Below the pieces are notes generated by a model. That model did no database searches. It saw only the letters and a program-made list of their open reading frames with translations, and was not told the origin of the DNA. From Bog-473 sp036502025 (GTDB lineage Bacteria; Actinomycetota; Acidimicrobiia; Acidimicrobiales; RAAP-2), in contig DASXZJ010000073.1 in the NCBI GenBank assembly GCA_036502025.1, forward strand, positions 1-20,936: DNA of 20,936 nucleotides, given 5' to 3'. Positions 18,991-20,936 of the stretch are shown piece by piece. The translations under genes and the position numbers were made by a program. Position 1 is the first letter of the stretch, and each line of letters opens with the position of its first letter.

Positions 18991-20936
18991 ATGAAGAGCA
19001 CTGATCTGGCACGCGCTGGCATCGAGACGGCTGGAGGCAACCACCGTCGACGCAGGCACGGCATGGTCGCTCGAGCTGGGGGGCTCGGTGGGGCCGCCCT
19101 GCTCATGGCCGGCTTCCTCCAGGCGGGGACCGCCCTGACCGCCGGCGCCGCCACCCCGGTCAACCTGGTGGTGACCACGACCGCCGACGGGACCGGGACC
19201 GGCGCCTGTGCCAGCGCGGGGGCGTGCACGCTGCGGCAGGCCATCGACACCTACAACGCTGACAATGTCAGCGGGAAGGCCTACACCATCACCTTCTCGG
19301 CCGACGGGACGTTCAACATCGGATCCCTCGGCGCCAGCGCCACGCTGACCATAAACACCAGCTCGTCCCCCCCCAATCCCCTCACCATTACCGGCGACGG
19401 GCCGACGCAGACCATCATCGACGCCGACAGCACGGCCGGGGTCGGCGGGTTCGCCGTCGCGAGTGGCAATAACGCCGCCGTCACCCTTACGGACATGACC
19501 ATCCAGCACACGTCCAACACCACTGCGCTGAGCAACGCCACCACCGGTGGCCTCACGCTGACCGACGTCACCATCGCCAACAACATCGCCGGCAATGCTG
19601 CGCTCCTCAACCAGGTCGGGGGCCTGCTCACCGCCAACAACGTCACGGTCAATACCAATACGAGTGCCGTAGCCGGCGGGGGCATCGCCAACGCCAACAC
19701 GGCAACCTTCAACGCCACTGGGCTGACCGTGCAGGGGAACATCACCGGCGGCTCCGGGGGCGGGATCGACAACGGCGGCACGTTCACGGCCACCGGGGTC
19801 AGTATCATCAACAATCACGCCGCCGGAGCTGGCGGCGGTATCCAAAATGCCGCTGGCGGCACGCTCACGCTGGGCACGCCGACCATCAGCGGCGGCAGCA
19901 TCCAGGCCAACGTCGTCGCCGGTGTGGGCGGTGGCATTGACAACCTCGGGGCGGCGACGCTCGACGGCGTCAGCGTGTCGAGCAACGTCACGGGCGCCAT
20001 CAACGGCGGCGGCGTCTTCACCAGTGGGCCACTGAGCGCCAGCGGGGGCTCAATGTCCTCCAACGTCGCCTCACAAGACGGCGGGGGGCTCTACGCCGAC
20101 GACACGTCGGGCACCGTGGTGCTCACCAACGAGACGATCAACGGCAACACCGCCAACGGAACCAACGGTGGTGGTGGTATCTACGACCCGGGTGATGCCC
20201 TCGCGGTAACAGGCGGCAGCATCTCGAACAACCTCGCGCCCGCCGCGCTCACCAAGGGCGGGGGCGTGTACCTCAACTCGGCCTCGACCCTCCAGAGCAC
20301 CTTCAGCGACGTCGCCATTGACAACAATCAGGCCTCAACTGGTGGCGGGCTCTACTCGAACAGCAACCCACTGGTCATCAACGGGGGCTCGGACGTGAGC
20401 AACAACAAGGCCTTTGGCGGCAACGGGGGCGGGCTTCTCCTGTCGGGCATCACGGCTGGCAACCCCTGCACCGTGGCCCTTTCCGTCACTCCGCTGCCGG
20501 TCCTTCCGGTCACGCGGGCCTGCATCGACGACACCACCGTCAACGGCAACCAGGCGGCCAGTTCAACCGTCGGCGAGGGAGGCGGGATCGAGAACCAGGG
20601 CTCGACGGTCCTTTTGACCAACGGCTCGGTTAACGGCAACCAGGTCCAGGGCACCACCAACACCATCGGGGCCGGGATCCAGCAGGGCGCAGGCTCCCTC
20701 ACCCTGGTCAGCGAGAGCGTCAACGGGAACACCATCGAGATCGGCGGCTCCACCCAGGAGGGCGCCGGGATCCAGTTGGGCGGCGCCAACACTACCGCCG
20801 CCTACTTCAGCAGCATCTCGAACAACGTGATCCAGGGGACCGCGCTCACCAGCGGGCAGGGTGGCGGGATCGCCAATATTGGGAACGTAGCGCCCACGAC
20901 GCTGGCTAACGACACCATCTCGGGCAACTCGGGCGC
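18991..20936 (+). CDS. Large secreted right-handed parallel beta-helix protein (partial, open at window end)
   Basis: ATG 18991 opens a frame of 648 codons that runs off the window without a stop. Residues 1-55 look like a signal peptide: a charged start with RRRRHG, then a hydrophobic stretch GGAALLMAGFL and an AGAA cleavage region. Next comes a CSLREA-like domain, LVVTTTADGTGTGAC...CTLRQAIDTYNA. From about residue 225 there are some 14 copies of GGG[IVL] followed by a short strand, about every 25-33 residues, as in polymorphic outer-membrane-protein and parallel beta-helix repeats. Asn ladders (NNN, NGN) accompany them. It is probably an extracellular surface, adhesion or carbohydrate-binding protein. 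No clear ribosome binding site precedes the ATG; the adjacent in-frame TTG 18988 is a weaker option. Confidence 0.87.
   Translation, partial: MKSTDLARAGIETAGGNHRRRRHGMVARAGGLGGAALLMAGFLQAGTALTAGAATPVNLVVTTTADGTGTGACASAGACTLRQAIDTYNADNVSGKAYTITFSADGTFNIGSLGASATLTINTSSSPPNPLTITGDGPTQTIIDADSTAGVGGFAVASGNNAAVTLTDMTIQHTSNTTALSNATTGGLTLTDVTIANNIAGNAALLNQVGGLLTANNVTVNTNTSAVAGGGIANANTATFNATGLTVQGNITGGSGGGIDNGGTFTATGVSIINNHAAGAGGGIQNAAGGTLTLGTPTISGGSIQANVVAGVGGGIDNLGAATLDGVSVSSNVTGAINGGGVFTSGPLSASGGSMSSNVASQDGGGLYADDTSGTVVLTNETINGNTANGTNGGGGIYDPGDALAVTGGSISNNLAPAALTKGGGVYLNSASTLQSTFSDVAIDNNQASTGGGLYSNSNPLVINGGSDVSNNKAFGGNGGGLLLSGITAGNPCTVALSVTPLPVLPVTRACIDDTTVNGNQAASSTVGEGGGIENQGSTVLLTNGSVNGNQVQGTTNTIGAGIQQGAGSLTLVSESVNGNTIEIGGSTQEGAGIQLGGANTTAAYFSSISNNVIQGTALTSGQGGGIANIGNVAPTTLANDTISGNSG
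19675..20871 (+). repeat. GGGI-type beta-helix repeat array
   Basis: GGG[I/V/L] or GAGI turns begin at about 19675, 19756, 19831, 19927, 20005, 20080, 20170, 20257, 20341, 20425, 20578, 20668, 20761 and 20860. Steps are 75-99 nt, with one double-length step of 153 nt that contains a Cys-bounded insertion (NPC...RAC). The repeats are conserved at protein level and degenerate at DNA level. Confidence 0.75.

Noticed and set aside
19281..20792. Several minus-strand open frames of 80-180 codons
   Set aside because: All are antisense to the continuous beta-helix frame, whose repeats explain their Pro/Val-rich shadows.
19675..20871. CRISPR-like or tandem DNA repeat
   Set aside because: Similarity is at protein level (GGGI turns). 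The DNA units differ in length and sequence and there are no unique spacers.

Overview
The window looks like a chromosome segment from a high-GC actinobacterium. Almost every real gene uses GC-ending codons, genes are packed with gaps of 0-6 bp, GTG starts are common, and several proteins (FadA5-like thiolase, EchA19-like hydratase, a MutY without the second C-terminal domain, a MaoC/CoA-lyase pair) are of actinobacterial type. I infer an uncultured or little-studied lineage, possibly Acidimicrobiia, from overall feel only. I see no rRNA, tRNA, CRISPR array, insertion sequence or integrase.

Layout. 1-2728: a truncated RmlC-like sugar epimerase, a flavin reductase coupled to an MBL-fold hydrolase, and a divergent epoxide-hydrolase-like enzyme. 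2729-4575 (minus): a three-gene run of unknown family (DUF6941-like), MaoC hydratase and MutY. 4672-5348: a methyltransferase preceded by a 10-codon leader ORF. 5399-7948: methylsuccinyl-CoA dehydrogenase converging on a CoA-ester lyase. With the MaoC hydratase these are three consecutive steps of the ethylmalonyl-CoA pathway (methylsuccinyl-CoA to mesaconyl-CoA to beta-methylmalyl-CoA to glyoxylate plus propionyl-CoA). 8015-10923: dienelactone hydrolase, a secreted NlpC/P60 endopeptidase with a coiled coil, and a divergent Lgt.

10920-18615 is a lipid/steroid-type catabolic region: a MFE-2-like SDR divergent from an acyl-CoA synthetase that is broken by one in-frame TAG, a VOC protein, an aldo/keto reductase, an alpha/beta hydrolase, and an operon of FadA5-like thiolase, EchA19-like hydratase and PaaI-type thioesterase. 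Two sites matching the KstR operator (TNNAACNNGTTNNA) lie exactly in the two control regions, SDR/synthetase and thiolase operon, which ties them into one probable regulon. From 18991 to the window end runs an open, secreted parallel beta-helix protein with about 14 GGGI-type repeats, behind a 375-bp non-coding leader with repeats and hairpins.

The most striking cross-cutting signal is regulatory. Seven start codons carry TANNNT at 6-8 nt upstream, with no Shine-Dalgarno sequence, which is the signature of leaderless transcripts. Two genes at the window edges (1-456 minus, 18991-20936 plus) are open at the edge and are easily missed by callers that need a stop codon.
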